Shown here piece after piece: positions 14,877-15,260 of a stretch of 15,260 nucleotides of DNA. Numbering within the stretch: position 1 is the stretch's first letter; every line of letters starts with the position of its first letter. Source of the DNA: an uncultured Clostridia bacterium (GTDB lineage Bacteria > Bacillota_A > Clostridia > Christensenellales > Aristaeellaceae); contig CAMJTZ010000030.1 in NCBI GenBank assembly GCA_946408865.1, positions 1 through 15,260 on the forward strand, in the 5' to 3' direction. Both the position numbers and the translations under genes were made by a program. The notes beneath the pieces are model-generated. The model had not been told where the DNA came from. It did not search any database and was given only the letters and a program-made list of their open reading frames with translations.

Positions 14877-15260
14877 GCCTGAATCCCCCCGTCCTCATTT
14901 TCCGCTGCTGCGGGGTGTTGTTTCTCTGTATCCGCTCCGCCGGTCTCGTCCGTCAGGAGAATCAGCGAGATATTGTCTTTCCCGCCGTTTTCCAGCGCCG
15001 TCTGCAGCAGCCGGTCCGCGGCTTCTTCCGGATTATCCAGCATGGCCAGCTCCTGCAGGATCCCCCGGCTCATCTGCCCGTACAGCCCGTCCGAGCAGAC
15101 GAGCCACCGGTCGCCGGTTTTCCGTTCCTCTGTATAGAGATCCACTTCGATGGAATCCTCCGTACCGACGGCGCGGGTAATATAATTCCGCATCGGATGA
15201 CAGGCCGCCTGTTCTTCCGTCAGAACACCGCGGCGAACCATATCGCCGACCAGCGAATGA
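14873..15260 (-). CDS. prpC: PP2C-family Ser/Thr phosphatase (C-terminal 128 residues; continues past the right edge)
   Basis: Partial: the frame is open to the window edge, starting with HSLVGDMV, which is the DHSLV motif of PrpC/Stp phosphatases, so the ATG at 15241 is internal. Seen further on: NYITRAVGTED, LVCSDGLYG (metal-binding Asp) and GGKDNISLILL (metal-binding Asp). Full-length relatives are about 245 residues, so roughly half is missing. It reverses phosphorylation by the adjacent PrkC using Mn2+ or Mg2+. The stop TGA overlaps the prkC ATG by four bases. The last 20 residues (acidic and Ala/Gly/Glu-rich) are probably a flexible tail. Confidence 0.95.
   Translation of the reverse strand, partial: HSLVGDMVRRGVLTEEQAACHPMRNYITRAVGTEDSIEVDLYTEERKTGDRWLVCSDGLYGQMSRGILQELAMLDNPEEAADRLLQTALENGGKDNISLILLTDETGGADTEKQHPAAAENEDGGIQA

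Overview
The window looks like chromosomal DNA from an anaerobic, low-to-mid-GC Gram-positive bacterium of the Clostridia type, probably a gut or rumen commensal. This is inferred from the order stp-prkC-rsgA-rpe (typical of Firmicutes), strong AGGAGG-type ribosome binding sites, and a plant-glycan hydrolase beside a glucuronate-pathway enzyme. Nothing indicates a phage, plasmid, IS element, CRISPR array, tRNA or rRNA.

Layout. (1) Bases 4-2616 (+) encode an 870-residue secreted and membrane protein: signal peptide, lipase-like alpha/beta-hydrolase domain, then about nine membrane helices that resemble the YhhN/TMEM86 lysoplasmalogenase fold. This is the most interesting gene here. (2) A hairpin at 2625-2658 separates it from a minus-strand block: a 75-residue small protein with its own promoter, a 64-residue orphan with a very strong ribosome binding site, and a GH43 glycosidase with its own terminator and a leader containing an inverted repeat. 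(3) A roughly 440-base divergent intergenic region leads to a plus-strand pair: a PPP-type metallophosphatase, apparently coupled to a six-codon upstream ORF, and mannonate dehydratase uxuA. (4) A second hairpin (6710-6733) serves the convergent junction with a long minus-strand gene train from the right edge (15260) to 6739. In transcription order this is stp (cut by the window edge), prkC, rsgA, rpe, mnmE, an iron-type alcohol dehydrogenase, radC, a DUF218/YdcF membrane protein and rsmG. All gaps are under about 55 bases and several genes overlap, so this is probably one operon or a set of overlapping transcripts.

How the genes fit together. The Stp/PrkC pair is the cell-wall-sensing phosphatase/kinase switch. 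RsgA (30S ribosome assembly GTPase), MnmE (tRNA wobble-uridine modification GTPase) and RsmG (16S rRNA m7G methylation) form a translation-quality group. Rpe belongs to the pentose phosphate pathway. The dehydrogenase, RadC and DUF218 genes sit between mnmE and rsmG, which in many Firmicutes are separated only by mnmG; mnmG is absent here. GH43 and UxuA both suit growth on (glucurono)xylan-type plant polysaccharide, but they lie on opposite strands and no transporter or regulator is present.

I see no complete new multi-gene system. The best leads are the hydrolase-YhhN fusion, the Gln replacing a canonical metal ligand in the dehydrogenase, the upstream ORF overlapping the phosphatase start, and the repeat-bearing GH43 leader.
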